A stretch of DNA of 64,000 bases, from contig CAVXYA010000011.1 in the NCBI GenBank assembly GCA_963765955.1, positions 294,767 to 358,766 on the forward strand. Direction: 5' to 3'. A program made the translations under genes and the position numbers. The notes beneath the pieces were generated by a model that was given only the letters and a program-made list of their open reading frames with translations, was not told the origin of the DNA and searched no databases. The DNA comes from JAXDMK01 sp963765955. GTDB lineage: Bacteria; Actinomycetota; Acidimicrobiia; Acidimicrobiales; AC-14. Shown here piece after piece: positions 9,263 to 19,286 of this stretch (within the stretch, counting starts at the first letter, position 1; every line of letters begins with the position of its first letter).

Positions 9263-10863
9263 ATGGCGGAGGCGCAGGGGGGAGCGGGCCCCGAGCTGGT
9301 CGAGCTCGAGGTCGCGGTGGAGGCCGACGATCCCGAGCGCCTCGACCGGGCGGTGCGGGGTGTCGTGGAGAAGGTCGCCGGGGCGGAGCCCGGAGCGGCC
9401 ACGGCGATGGCCCGCCAAGGTCTCGACGTCCTCCGGCGGAGGCGCCAGTTCCGACCGATGCTGCGAGTGGCCGAGGGCGCGTTCCGAGCCGGGGTCGAGG
9501 ACGCGACAGTCTTCCGCCTCTACGCCCAGGCCCTCATCGAGGAAGGACTCCTCGGCGCCGCCCTGGCCGTCCTTCACGACCTCCGTGAGAGGCCGGGCGA
9601 CGAGGCTCCCGAGATCCAGGGCCTCATCGGCCGGGCCCACAAGCAGCGCTACCTCGACGGTCCGACGAGCACCGGGGCCGAGCGGGAGTTGAGGGCGGCG
9701 ATCGACGCCTACCTGCAGCCGTTCACCGACTCCCCCGACGAGCACCTGTGGCACGGGATCAACGCGGTGGCCCTCCTGGCCCGGGCCGAGCGCGACGCCC
9801 CGGATTGGCGGGCGATGGCCGGGCGCATCACGTCCACCCTCTGTTCCCGACCAGCTGGGAGCAGCCAGGTATGGGACGCGGCCATCGCGGCCGAGGCCCA
9901 CGTCGCCCTGCGGGGATTTCGTCGCCGCCGCCGACCGGCTGTCCGCCTACACCCGCGACGACCGGGCCGACGCCTTCGCCATCGGCAGCACCCTGCGCCA
10001 GCTCCGCCAGGTGTGGCAACTCGACGAGAAGGACCCGGCCCAGCGGGCGCTGGTGGATCTGCTGGAGGCCCAGCTGCTCAGGGCGGACGGGGGCCGGATC
10101 GACCTCGAGGTCGATGTCGGGCAGCGCCTGCGCCAGCTCGAGGAGGACGATTCGCACCTCGAGGCGGTGCTGGGCGAGGACGAGTACAAGACCATCCAGT
10201 GGTACAAGGCCGGGCTGGAGGCGGCTCGGAGCGTGGTGCGGATCGTGCTGCCCCTGGGCACGACCGTCGGCACCGGGTTCGTCCTTCCCGGGGCGGTGCT
10301 GCACCCGTCGTGGGCCGACCGGTCGGTGGTGGTGACGAACTTCCACGTGGCCAACCGCCAGGCGGTCCAGCCCGGACGCTCGCCCGCCGGCCTGCGGGTG
10401 GTGTTCGAGGACAACGGCGTCGAGGTGCCGATCCGCGACATCCTGTGGGAATCGCCGGCCGTGGACGTGGGCACGAACCCCCCGGCGTCGCTCGACGTCA
10501 CCGTCCTGGAGCTCGACTCGCCCCCCGTCCGGGCCCCGTCCTACCAGGTGTCCCCCGGACCGCTGCCGGCGGTGGGCAAGCGGGTGTACGTGATCGGATA
10601 CCCGCGAGGCCAGGCCCTCGCCTTCTCTCTCCAGGACAACAAGGTGGTGGGGGCGACCGATGCGTTGCTCCACTACCGGGCGCCCACCCGTCCCGGCAGC
10701 TCGGGGAGCCCGGTGTTCGACGAGGAGTGGCGGGTCGTGGGCATCCACCACGGCGGAGCCCCCAGCCTGGCCCGGCTCGACGATCCCAACGTCCAGGTAC
10801 GCGGCCAACGAGGGGATGCTCGTCACCGCCATCCGCCAGCAGGTGGCGGCCCAGATCAGCTGA
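9263..10863 (+). CDS. Trypsin-like serine protease with helical-repeat N-terminus (two frameshifts)
   Basis: Read across two frame changes (about 9913 and 10796, each one extra base) this gives a protein of about 533 residues. ATG 9263 is favoured by the GAGGGAGG 4 nt upstream. Residues 1-300 are helical and TPR-like, resembling the region I associate with TRAFs-binding/DUF4071 proteins; that link is weak. The C-terminal domain is a trypsin-fold protease: His in TNFHV (10344), Asp in SLDVTVLEL (10494) and Ser in PGSSGSPV (10701), with Y-x-x-x-x-x-G-x-L-V-T-A at the end. There is no signal peptide, so it should act inside the cell. Cytoplasmic proteases of this build occur in signalling and conflict systems, but that role here is inference. 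Confidence 0.72.
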
Positions 10864-10871
10864 GCCCGGCC

Positions 10872-11978
10872 CTAGGCCCGAACCGCCTCGTCGGAGCGGG
10901 GGACCGGTGGGGGCACCATGAACAGCGCCAGGCCAAAGCCGACCATGGCGCTCATCACGGTGACACCCGACCACAGCTCGACGCTCCAGCCCACGCTGCG
11001 GAAGGCGGCCAGGAAGGCGAAGTAGGCCAGCCACATGAAGGCCGGCACCACCGCCGCCCACGCCCGCATCGCCCAGGGACGGTCGGGCCCCGGTCGCATC
11101 CGCCGGTACAGCAGGTCGCCGACCAGGCCGGCGACGGCCGGCGCCAGAAAGCCGGGTCCCATGTCGAAGGACTCAATGGCGGCGGAGAGGGTGGCCACCA
11201 CGCCGAACAGGAAGGTGAAGGTGCCGAAGGGCAGCGTCCACCGGCGCATCAGCAGCAGAGCGGGAGCCAGCAGGATCACGGTGGTGATCAGCACGGCCGC
11301 GTAGCCCCCCAGCTCGACCTCCTCGATGAGCCAGGCGGCGATGTCGGGGTCGTCGACGAAGAAGGCGGCCGACCGGTACGGGCCCTCGGTCATGGCCCCG
11401 GTGAGGAACGGTGAGAAGACCATGAGGAAGAAGGCGACGCTGGCCGTGGACAGCGTCACCGACAGCAGGACGGGGAGGAACCGGCGGAATCCCGGCTGCC
11501 GGCTCGACGGGTCGTGCCAGGCCGAGCGCAGGGGGCTGGTGGTCACCAGGAGGCCGCCGGCGAAGAGGACCAGGTGGGACGGGCTCAGGAGCGCCTCGAG
11601 ATCGACCTCGATGCCGAAGATCTGGTGCCACACCATGTCGAACAGCCCGCCGAAGGCGAAGATGGCCACGCCCGCCAGGCCCAGGCCGTAACCGACCGGC
11701 ACGGCCGCCCGCCCCGTCGCGCCCGCCGCCCGCCGGCGCTGCACGATCCAGGTCATCCAGGCCGCGGTGGCCAGGAACCCCGAGTAGAACAGCGCGTGCC
11801 AGGGCGTGAAGAACGTCTCCGGCTTGTCGTTGCTGTGGGCCCAGCCGTCGACGAAGATCCCCACGATCAGCCAGGTGGCGAACACCATGGTGAGCATGTC
11901 CTCGGCTCGGCTGGCCCGAGGACGGGAGATGGCGGGCGGGGTAGCGGCCTCTGCCGGACGACCCGTCACCGAAGCCAT
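10872..11978 (-). CDS. Multi-pass membrane protein of unknown function
   Basis: 368 residues with about eight to nine hydrophobic helices. A conserved-looking segment sits near the end of the first helix (D-G-W-A-H-S-N-D, then F-F-T-P-W-H-A-L-F-Y-S-G), and a second one in the middle (D-M-V-W-H-Q-I-F-G-I-E-V-D). The His/Asp residues in or near membrane segments could bind metal or protons, which is inference. It is convergent with the protease gene, 8 nt apart, and has no obvious operon partner. No named family recognised. Confidence 0.72.
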   Translation of the reverse strand: MASVTGRPAEAATPPAISRPRASRAEDMLTMVFATWLIVGIFVDGWAHSNDKPETFFTPWHALFYSGFLATAAWMTWIVQRRRAAGATGRAAVPVGYGLGLAGVAIFAFGGLFDMVWHQIFGIEVDLEALLSPSHLVLFAGGLLVTTSPLRSAWHDPSSRQPGFRRFLPVLLSVTLSTASVAFFLMVFSPFLTGAMTEGPYRSAAFFVDDPDIAAWLIEEVELGGYAAVLITTVILLAPALLLMRRWTLPFGTFTFLFGVVATLSAAIESFDMGPGFLAPAVAGLVGDLLYRRMRPGPDRPWAMRAWAAVVPAFMWLAYFAFLAAFRSVGWSVELWSGVTVMSAMVGFGLALFMVPPPVPRSDEAVRA

Positions 11979-12192
11979 GGCGATGCCCCTCTCCGTCGGG
12001 TGGCCCTGCTCGTCAGAGAACCTATGTCAGCGGTCGTTCGGCGCGGTCGCGGCAGTCCGTGCTCACAGGCGCCGGGCGGCGAGCCGACGTGGTCGTTGTC
12101 ACCCGAGCTCCGGATCGGACACAGGTCGTGTCTCGACCGTCCCGGGCGCCCCGTCCCAGGGGCCAGCCGGCGGAGTGCGCCACCATGGGGCC

Positions 12193-12609
12193 GTGGCCCC
12201 CTGGGCGTGTCCCGATTGCAGCCGTCAGTTCCGGCGCGTGGGGCAGTCGCACGAGTGCGCCCCGGCCATGTCGTTGGAGGAGTACTTCTCCACCGGACCG
12301 CCGCACGAGCGGCCGATCGCGGAGGCCGTCCTGGCCTACCTGGAGTCGGTCGGACCCGTTCACGTCGAGCCGGTCGCTGTAGGGATCTTCCTCAAGCGGA
12401 CGCAGACGTTCGCCCAGCTCCGGCCCATGGAGCGATGGGTGGCGTTGTCGTTCGCCCTGCCCCGCCGGGTGCAGCACCCAACGATCACCCGGAAGGTCAT
12501 GCAATATCACGGCCATTTCCACCACGTCGCCAACCTGCGTCGCCCCGAGGACCTCGACGGGCAGCTGCGAGGCTGGTTGACCGAGGCCTACCTCACCTCT
12601 CGAATGTGA
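12193..12609 (+). CDS. DUF5655 domain protein
   Basis: 138 residues starting at GTG 12193. It opens with a short zinc-knuckle-like segment (W-A-C-P-D-C-x-R-x-F, then Q-S-H-E-C), followed by an alpha/beta domain with the tFaqlRPmerWvaLsF pattern and a C-terminal D-L-D-G-Q-L-R-G-W-L-T-E-A-Y, as in DUF5655 proteins. The function of that family is not established. Single gene; the start is fixed by the position of the Cys motif, as upstream sequence in this frame has no family similarity. Confidence 0.72.
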   Translation: MAPWACPDCSRQFRRVGQSHECAPAMSLEEYFSTGPPHERPIAEAVLAYLESVGPVHVEPVAVGIFLKRTQTFAQLRPMERWVALSFALPRRVQHPTITRKVMQYHGHFHHVANLRRPEDLDGQLRGWLTEAYLTSRM

Positions 12610-13011
12610 CGTCTTCACCCGACTCGAAATCGCCACTCCCGCCGGCCGGCTCTTGACAGATGACAGGGTGCCCTCGGGGGCGGGGTTCACGCTCGATCTG
12701 TAACGGCCCTGCTGGTGGCGGGGTGGACGTCGCCCGGCCAGGTGGATCGTGGGACGCTCCACCCACGATCGACAACGTCCCACCAGCCGGAGTACGAGGT
12801 CGGTCGCTACGAGGCCACGCCGGACCCCAGAGACCGGCACGCACTCGTCGAGCTTCATGCGAACCCAGGCGGTTCGACGACGACCCGTGGGACGCGACTC
12901 TGTCCGCCAGTGAGGTGTCTGGCAGGAGCCGTTCACGCTCTGTTGAATCGGTGCGAATATTGGGCGCCGCGTCGGCTTGGGCCGGCGTCGGGGCTGGAGA
13001 CGGAGGTGGGT
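12610..13011. other. 402-bp intergenic region before sugar transporter operon
   Basis: No credible gene seen on either strand. It contains a TTGACA at 12654-12659 without a convincing -10 partner, and GGAGGTGGG just before the binding-protein start. Likely holds the promoter and control sites of the sugar ABC operon, but no operator could be assigned. Confidence 0.4.
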
Positions 13012-14056
13012 ATGGCTAAGACCCGTACGGTCTTCTCGCTTTCACTTGTTGCCGCGATCGCGCTCGTGGCCGCGGTGCTGGGGGTTGTCGCCGGGAGGGC
13101 CACGGGCTCGTCCGACGGCGGCGGGGGTGGCGGCGGGTCGGGCGGGGCGGCCGGTGGCAAGAAGATCGACGTGATCATCAAGGCCAGCGACTCCTCGTTC
13201 TGGCAGGTGATGCTGGCCGGGTCGAAGCAGGCGGGGGGCGACTTCGGCCTGGCCGTGAGCACCTTCGGCCCCACGTCGGAGACGAACATCGACGAGCAGG
13301 TGCAGCTGGTCGAGAACTCGATCTCCCGGGGTGCCGAGGGAATCGTGATCGCGCCCAACTCGTCGAGCGCCCTCAACTCGGCCATCGACCGGGCGCGGGA
13401 GGCGGGGCTCAAGGTCATCACCGTCGACACCGCGGTCACCACGACGACCGAGGGCTTCATCGGCACCGACAACGTGAAGGCCGGCCAGCAGGCGGGCCAG
13501 AAGATGTGCGACCTGCTCAAGGCCCAGAACAAGACCACCGGCAAGGTGCTGATCGAGTCGTCGGTGGCCGGCATCCAGTCGCTCGTCGACCGCGACGCCG
13601 GCTTCCGGCAGGGGCTGGCGGGACCGTGCCCCAACGTGGACGCCTCGCTCCAGCGCTACAACAACAACGACATCAACACCGCCGCGTCCCAGGTGAACGA
13701 CGCCCTCACGGCCAACCCCGACCTGCTCGGGGTCTTCGCCGACAACAACACGTCCGGCGTCGGCGCGGCCCGGGCCATCAAGGACAACAACGCCGCCGAG
13801 CGCATACCCGGTGGTGGCGTTCGACTCCGACCCCCAGGAGAACGCGGCCCTGGCCGACGGCTCGATCGACGCCTTGGTCGTGCAGAACCCGTACTTCTTC
13901 GGGTACCAGGGCGTGGTCATGGCCGGGATGGCCACCGTGAACCGGATCCCGCCGCGGGTGATCGACCCCGGGGCGGTGGTCGCCGACCGCGACAACATGG
14001 AGACCCCGGAGGTGCGGGCGCTGCTCGAACCGCCCACCGAGGAGGCCGGATCATGA
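13012..14056 (+). CDS. Sugar ABC transporter substrate-binding protein (one frameshift)
   Basis: Periplasmic-binding-protein-like type 1 fold, about 347 residues when the extra base near 13806 is removed (expected junction E-R-I-P-V-V-A-F-D). An N-terminal hydrophobic segment (residues 8-30) and a Gly/Ser-rich linker precede the mature domain, which starts K-I-D-V-I-I-K. The motifs S-F-W-Q-V-M-x-x-G, N-S-I-S-R-G-A-E-G-I-V-I-A-P and G-T-D-N-V-K-A-G are those of ribose/galactose-type binding proteins. ATG 13012 has GGAGGTGGG upstream. First gene of the operon; its TGA overlaps the ATPase ATG (ATGA). The sugar is not identifiable from sequence. Confidence 0.9.
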
Positions 14057-15624
14057 GCGCGACCGCTCCACCCGTCCCGTCCCCGTCGGCCGAGCGCACT
14101 GCCGTCCTGGAGCTGAAGGGCGTCTCCAAGGCCTTCGGGCCCGTCCAGGCGCTCAGCAACGTCGACCTCCGGCTCCTTCCGGGACAGGTCCACTGCCTGG
14201 CCGGCGAGAACGGGGCCGGCAAGTCGACCCTCATCAAGGTGCTCACCGGTGCCCACCAGGCCGATGCGGGCACGTTCACGATCGACGGGGAGCCGGTCAC
14301 CACCACCACGCCGGCCGCGCTGCGGGCGGCCGGGGTGCAAGCCGTCTACCAGGAGCTGAGCCTGCTCCCGCACCTGTCGGTGGGGGAGAACCTGTTCATG
14401 GGACGGCTGCCGTCGCACCGCGGCGTGCTCGACCGGGGCGACCTCAAGGCCCGGGCCCGCAAGGCGCTCGACGACGTCGGCCTGCACAACGTCTCTCCCG
14501 ACGCCATCGTCGAACGGCTGCCCGCCGCTACCCGCCAGCTGGTCGAGATCGCCAAGGTCCTCACTGCCGACATCGTGAAGGTCATCGTCTTCGACGAGCC
14601 GACGACCGCCCTCACCGAGGCCGAGTCGAAGGGCCTCATGGAGCACATCAAGCGCCTCCGCGACGACGGCGTGGCCATGCTCTACGTCACCCACCGGCTG
14701 GAGGAGATGTTCGAGATCGGCGACTGGGTCACGGTGCTCCGCGACGGCGGCCTCTCCGAGAGCGGCCCCATGGCCGACTACGACGAGGACAAGCTCATCA
14801 CGGCCATGGTCGGCCGGGAGATCACGTCGCTGTATCCCGACACCGAGAAGGAGCCGGGAACGCCCCTGCTCCGGGTGCGAGGCCTGCAGCGGGAGGCCGA
14901 CGGTCCTACGATCGACTTCGACCTGCGGGCGGGCGAGATCCTCGGCATCGGGGGCCTGCTGGGCTCGGGGCGCAGCGAGCTGCTGCTGTCGCTCTTCGGG
15001 GCCACGCCCATAGTCGCCGGCGAGATCGAGGTGGAGGGCAAGGTGGTCAAACCCACCGGACCCCGCACCATGATGAACGCCGGCATCGGGCTGCTCACCG
15101 AGGACCGCAAGGTGCTCGGGCTGCTGCCGGAGCTGTCGATCAGGGAGAACGTCACCATCGCCAGCCTGCGCCGGGGCTCCCGTCGCGGGCTGTTGCCACC
15201 GAAGGAGATGGGGGAGGAGGCGGACAAGCTCCTCGACAGCCTGCGCCTGCGGGCCGGCTCCTACGACCAGCCGGTGTCGACCCTGTCGGGTGGCAACCAG
15301 CAGAAGGTGCTGCTGGCCCGCTGGCTGCTGACCAAACCCCGGATCCTCGTGTTCGACGAGCCCACCAAGGGCATCGACGTGGGGGCCAAGGGCGAGCTGT
15401 ACACCGTGATCGGCGACCTGGCCGGCGCCGGGCTGGGGATCATCGTCGTGTCGTCGTACCTCCCCGAGCTGCTGGGGCTGGCCGACCGGATTCTCGTCCT
15501 CAAGGACGGGGCCGTGGCCGGCGAGCTGGGACGGGCGGCCTCGGAGGAGGACGTCCTGCGCCTGGCCAGCGGTGGCGGCGGGGGACGACCTCCCACCACC
15601 TCGAACGGAAAGGGTGACGACTGA
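14053..15624 (+). CDS. Sugar ABC transporter ATP-binding protein (RbsA/MglA type)
   Basis: 523 residues with two fused ABC cassettes, as in RbsA, MglA and XylG. The first has a full P-loop (GENGAGKST, residues 51-59) and Walker B F-D-E-P-T-T-A-L. The second has the degenerate P-loop G-L-L-G-S-G-R-S-E normal for this family, and a signature L-S-G-G-N-Q-Q-K-V with F-D-E-P-T-K-G-I-D-V-G. ATG overlaps the stop of the binding-protein gene, and its own TGA overlaps the permease ATG (TGATG), so the three are translationally coupled. Confidence 0.95.
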   Translation: MSATAPPVPSPSAERTAVLELKGVSKAFGPVQALSNVDLRLLPGQVHCLAGENGAGKSTLIKVLTGAHQADAGTFTIDGEPVTTTTPAALRAAGVQAVYQELSLLPHLSVGENLFMGRLPSHRGVLDRGDLKARARKALDDVGLHNVSPDAIVERLPAATRQLVEIAKVLTADIVKVIVFDEPTTALTEAESKGLMEHIKRLRDDGVAMLYVTHRLEEMFEIGDWVTVLRDGGLSESGPMADYDEDKLITAMVGREITSLYPDTEKEPGTPLLRVRGLQREADGPTIDFDLRAGEILGIGGLLGSGRSELLLSLFGATPIVAGEIEVEGKVVKPTGPRTMMNAGIGLLTEDRKVLGLLPELSIRENVTIASLRRGSRRGLLPPKEMGEEADKLLDSLRLRAGSYDQPVSTLSGGNQQKVLLARWLLTKPRILVFDEPTKGIDVGAKGELYTVIGDLAGAGLGIIVVSSYLPELLGLADRILVLKDGAVAGELGRAASEEDVLRLASGGGGGRPPTTSNGKGDD

Positions 15625-16682
15625 TGCCGAGGTTGCTGTGGCGCGAGCCCGTCCTCACCACCACCATCCGCAGCGGCCCGGCGGTCGGCATCGAGCCGCC
15701 GGACGAGCCGGGTGAGCCGGTCACCGTCAACCGGGTCGTCACCCTGGGCGACGTCGCCGGGCGGGAGAGCGGGGGGCTGGTGGTCCTCCTTGTCGCCGTG
15801 GGGGCCCTCACCCTGGCCAGCGGCGACTTCCTCACCGGCAGCAACCTGGCCAACCTGGCCCGCCAGGTGGCCATCTTCGGCATCATCGCCGTCGGCCAGC
15901 TGCTCGTGATCCTCACCGCCGGCATCGACCTGTCGGTGGGCTCGGTGCTGGCCCTGTCGGGCGCCGTCACCGCCCAGCTCCTGGTGGCCGGGTGGCCCAT
16001 CCCGGCGGCCATCCTGGTCGGCGTCGTCCTGGGCACCGGCCTGGGCATCGTCAACGGGCTGCTCGTCACCAAGGCCAAGCTGCCTCCGTTCATCGCCACC
16101 CTGGGCATGCTCGGCATCGCCCGGGGAGTCGTCCTCGTGATCACCGACGCCAAGACGGTGCAGCCCCTGCCCAAGGGCTTCGAGACGATCGCCAACGGCA
16201 CCCAGCTGGGGATCCCCAACCTGCTCATCTTCGCGGTGATCATCACGGTGGCCATCCACTTCGTGCTCACTCGCACCGTGTTCGGGCGCTACATCTACGC
16301 GGTGGGGTCGAACCCGGAGTCGGCCCGGCTGGCCGGTGTGCCGGTGCGGGTCGTCACCGTGTCGGTGTACGCCATCTCCGGCTTGCTGGCGGGCATCGGC
16401 GGCTTCCTGCTCACCTCCCGCCTGGGCGCAGGCATCCCCACCGCCGGCACCGGGTTCGAGCTCAACGCCATCGCCGCCTGCGTGATCGGCGGGGCCAGCC
16501 TGTTCGGGGCCAAGGGCAGCGCCCTGGGGGCGGCCACCGGGGCGCTGATCATGGGCGTGCTCAACAACGGTGGCAACCTGCTGGCCATCAACGCCTTCTA
16601 CCTGCAGATCGCCATCGGCGTGCTCATCCTGGTGGCGGTCGGGTTCGACCAGCTCAACACCCGGTCCTCGGCCGGGCGCTGA
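15624..16682 (+). CDS. Sugar ABC transporter permease (RbsC type)
   Basis: 352 residues, about nine to ten membrane helices. The segment A-V-G-Q-L-L-V-I-L-T-A-G-I-D-L-S-V-G and the later E-S-A-R-L-A-G-V-P-V are diagnostic of the RbsC/AraH branch of BPD_transp_2 permeases. It carries the sugar through the membrane, driven by the two-cassette ATPase upstream. A 40-residue cytoplasmic N-terminus precedes the first helix. The ROK kinase starts about 20 nt downstream, which points to a complete uptake-and-phosphorylation unit. Confidence 0.95.
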   Translation: MPRLLWREPVLTTTIRSGPAVGIEPPDEPGEPVTVNRVVTLGDVAGRESGGLVVLLVAVGALTLASGDFLTGSNLANLARQVAIFGIIAVGQLLVILTAGIDLSVGSVLALSGAVTAQLLVAGWPIPAAILVGVVLGTGLGIVNGLLVTKAKLPPFIATLGMLGIARGVVLVITDAKTVQPLPKGFETIANGTQLGIPNLLIFAVIITVAIHFVLTRTVFGRYIYAVGSNPESARLAGVPVRVVTVSVYAISGLLAGIGGFLLTSRLGAGIPTAGTGFELNAIAACVIGGASLFGAKGSALGAATGALIMGVLNNGGNLLAINAFYLQIAIGVLILVAVGFDQLNTRSSAGR

Positions 16683-16701
16683 GCGGCGGATTGCGGGCGG
16701 G

Positions 16702-17607
16702 GTGGTGTTCGGAGGCGTCGAGCTCGGCGGCACCAAGGTCATCTGCGTGGTGGGGAACGGGCCGGGGGACGTCACCGCCCTCGACCGGCACCCGACGACG
16801 GCGCCGGACGAGACCCTCGGCTGGGCGGTCGAACGGCTGAAGGCGTACGAGGCCGAGTGGGGGCCGTTCGAGGCCGTCGGGGTGGCCGCCTTCGGGCCGG
16901 TCGACCTCCGGCCCGACGCCCCCACCTACGGCTGCCTGCTCGACACCCCCAAGCGGGCGTGGGTCGGCGTCGACGTGCTCGGGCCGGTGCGGTCTGCGTT
17001 CCCGGACGTCCCGGTCGGCATCGGGTCCGACGTCGACGGCGCCGCCCTGGCCGAGGGGGCGGCCGGCGCGGCCCGGGACGTGCGGGACTTCGTCTACGTC
17101 ACCATCGGGACGGGGATCGGGATGGGGATCGTCGTCGACGGCACCCTGGTGCACGGGATCCTGCATCCCGAGATGGGCCACGTCACCGTGCCCCGCCAGG
17201 CGGGAGACACCTACGAGGGCGCCTGCTTCGCCCACCGCGACTGCCTCGAGGGGATGGCCAGCGGCACTGCCATGTCCGCCCGCTGGGGGCGGCGGCCGGA
17301 GGAGCTCGAGGGGGCGGAGCGGGAGGCGGCCCTCGACATGGAGGCCGGCTACCTGGCCGCCGGCCTGCGCAACGCGGTCTACGCCTTCGCCCCCGAGCGC
17401 ATCGTGCTGGGCGGGGGGGTGGCGCACATGCCCGGCCTCGTCGAGCGGGTGCGGCGCGACCTGGCCGCATCCCTGGGCGGGTACCCGGGGCTGCCCGAGT
17501 ACGCCCGGCCCGACTTCGTCGTCACCGCCGGCCTGGGCGACCTGGCCGGGCCCGGCGGGGCGCTCGAGTTCGCGGCCCGGGCCAGACGGGCGGCCCGCCC
17601 GTCCTGA
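16702..17607 (+). CDS. ROK family sugar kinase (fructokinase-like)
   Basis: 301 residues. The N-terminal phosphate-binding strand G-G-V-E-L-G-G-T-K, the catalytic-loop segment G-I-G-S-D-V-D-G-A-A, the G-T-G-I-G-M-G-I motif and the sequence H-P-E-M-G-H are ROK hallmarks. A zinc-site-like G-A-C-F-A-H-R-D-C-L-E-G-M-A-S-G follows, closest to the Mak/ScrK-like fructokinases. Tandem GTG codons at 16702 and 16705 are both possible starts. Fourth gene of the transporter operon; it probably phosphorylates the imported sugar or its isomer. The last codons recur in a 21-bp direct repeat downstream. Confidence 0.88.
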   Translation: MVFGGVELGGTKVICVVGNGPGDVTALDRHPTTAPDETLGWAVERLKAYEAEWGPFEAVGVAAFGPVDLRPDAPTYGCLLDTPKRAWVGVDVLGPVRSAFPDVPVGIGSDVDGAALAEGAAGAARDVRDFVYVTIGTGIGMGIVVDGTLVHGILHPEMGHVTVPRQAGDTYEGACFAHRDCLEGMASGTAMSARWGRRPEELEGAEREAALDMEAGYLAAGLRNAVYAFAPERIVLGGGVAHMPGLVERVRRDLAASLGGYPGLPEYARPDFVVTAGLGDLAGPGGALEFAARARRAARPS

Positions 17608-17663
17608 TCGCCCGGGGTCGCCGACTGGCCCCGCCGGGCGCGCCCGCCCGTCCTGATCGCCCG
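17594..17663. repeat. 21-bp direct repeat at ROK kinase 3' end
   Basis: CCCGCCCGTCCTGATCGCCCG occurs at 17594-17614 and again at 17643-17663, 49 bp apart. The first copy contains the last codons and the stop of the kinase gene, so the second copy is a partial duplication of the gene end. Confidence 0.7.
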
Positions 17664-17703
17664 AAGGTCGCGACCGGCGTCGCCGGTGCGGGAGGATGTC
17701 GGG

Positions 17704-18985
17704 ATGGGATCGACCCGGCCGCAGGTCGTCGTCGTGGGCGCCGGTTTTGGCGGGCTGAGCACGGCCCGGGCCCTGGCGTCGCTCCCGGTCGACGTCACGA
17801 TCGTCGACCGGAACAACTACCACGGCTTCTGGCCCCTCCTCTACCAGGTGGCCACCGCCGGCCTGGCGGCCGACGACATCGCCCACAGCGTGCGCTCGAT
17901 CGTGCGGGACGAGCACAACGTGCAGGTGTTCATGGCGACGGTCGAGTCGGTCGACCTGGACGGGCCGGCAGGTGGGGCTCGACGACGGCCGCCGGCTGCC
18001 GTACGACTACCTGGTGCTGGCCGCGGGGACCGTGCCCGCCGACTTCGGCGTGCCCGGCGTGGCCGAACACGCCTTCACCCTCAAGACCCTCCCCGGCGCC
18101 CTGCGCCTGCGCGACCACGTGCTGCGCCAGTTCGAGCGGGCGGCGCGCGACCCGTCGCTCGTCGAGAAGGGAGCCCTCACCGTCGTCATCGCCGGCGGGG
18201 GACCGACGGGGGTGGAGCTGGCCGGCAGCTTCGTCGAGCTGTTCCACGTGGTGCTGGCCAAGGACTACGCCGGCTCCGGGCTGGGCCGGGCGCGGGTCGT
18301 GCTGGTGGAGATGGCCGACCACCTCCTGCACGGCTTCTCGGTCCGCTCCCAGGCGGACGCCCGGCGGGTGCTCGAGTCACGGGGCGTGGAGGTCAGGGTG
18401 AGCTCGGCGGTGGCGTCGGTGACGGCCGATGGCGTCCACCTCAAGGACGGATCGTTCATCCCCTCGGCCACCGCCGTGTGGGTGGCCGGGGTGCGGGCCA
18501 GCCCGGTGGCCGACGGGCTCGGCGTCGAGCAGGGCCGGGCCGGCCAGGTGAAGGTGCTGCCCGACCTGTCGTTGCCCGGCCATCCCGAGGTGTTCGCCAT
18601 CGGCGACCTGGCCGGGTCGGTCGACAAGAAAGGCCAGCCGCTGCCCCAGGTGGCCCAGGTGGCGATGCAGGGCGGTCGCCGGGTGGCGAAGAACATCGGG
18701 GCCCGGATGAACGACCGTCCCACCCGGCCGTTCCACTACAAGGACAAGGGGATCATGGCCACCATCGGCCGCCGGTCGGCGGTGGCCGAACTGCCCCTCG
18801 GGATCCGGTTGGGCGGAACCCTCGGCTGGATGGCGTGGCTGTTCCTGCACCTGCTGTACGTGGTCGGCTTCCGCAACCGGCTGGCCGTGTTCACCAGCTG
18901 GGCGTGGAACTACGTCACCTGGGACCGGGCCAACCGGCTGATCGTGGGCCTCGACGAGGGACAGGGCAAGCCGGACCGGCCGTAG
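17704..18985 (+). CDS. ndh: Type II NADH dehydrogenase (one frameshift)
   Basis: About 426 residues after removing one extra base near 17965 (expected junction D-L-D-G-R-Q-V-G-L). It transfers electrons from NADH to quinone without pumping protons. The FAD-binding dinucleotide motif V-V-V-G-A-G-F-G-G is near the N-terminus, the NAD-binding motif V-I-A-G-G-G-P-T-G-V-E-L-A-G is in the middle, and A-I-G-D-L-A-G with P-Q-V-A-Q-V-A-M-Q-G follows. A C-terminal amphipathic/hydrophobic segment (W-M-A-W-L-F-L-H-L) anchors it to the membrane. ATG 17704 has GGGAGG upstream. The plus-strand LapA-like gene follows. Confidence 0.92.
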
Positions 18986-19025
18986 TCCGGCCTCGGGCGC
19001 GGCACCTGGGGTACCGTCCCGTTCC

Positions 19026-19259
19026 GTGGGTGAAGGTTCGAGCCCCCGGGACAAGCAGGAGCTGGCCCGCGTCGTCGGGCTGGTGGTGGCGGTCGCCGTC
19101 CTGCTGGCGCTGATGATCGACAACCGCCAGTCGGTGACGATCGGCTACGTCGTGGGCGAGGTGAAGGCGCCGCTCATCGTCGTGCTGGTGGTGACCGCCG
19201 TGCTCGGTGGCCTGGTGGCCCGCCTTCTCGAGTGGCGCACGGGCCGCTCCCGGAGGTAG
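19026..19259 (+). CDS. LapA/DUF1049-like small membrane protein
   Basis: 77 residues, GTG start. Two membrane segments: V-V-G-L-V-V-A-V-A-V-L-L-A-L-M and L-I-V-V-L-V-V-T-A-V-L-G-G-L-V-A, joined by I-D-N-R-Q-S-V-T-I-G-Y-V. This is the LapA/DUF1049 hairpin fold, which in E. coli helps control LPS assembly; in actinobacteria the role is open. One of three family members in this window (see 58378 and 63016). Confidence 0.8.
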   Translation: MGEGSSPRDKQELARVVGLVVAVAVLLALMIDNRQSVTIGYVVGEVKAPLIVVLVVTAVLGGLVARLLEWRTGRSRR

Positions 19260-19286
19260 CCGCCGGCCCGTTCGGGCTCGTTCCGG

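Noticed and set aside
12022..12936. Minus-strand 304-residue open frame across 12.0-12.9 kb
   Set aside because: Overlaps the DUF5655 gene in antisense and has no recognisable motif or composition of a real protein.
12715..15624. One 969-residue fusion of sugar-binding protein and ATPase
   Set aside because: The fusion is created by the extra base near 13806. The true 3' end of the binding protein lies in another frame and ends at 14056, overlapping a normal ATPase start.
15261..16925. A 554-residue minus-strand open frame
   Set aside because: Runs across the ATPase, permease and kinase genes on the other strand; low-complexity Gly/Asp/Gln composition.
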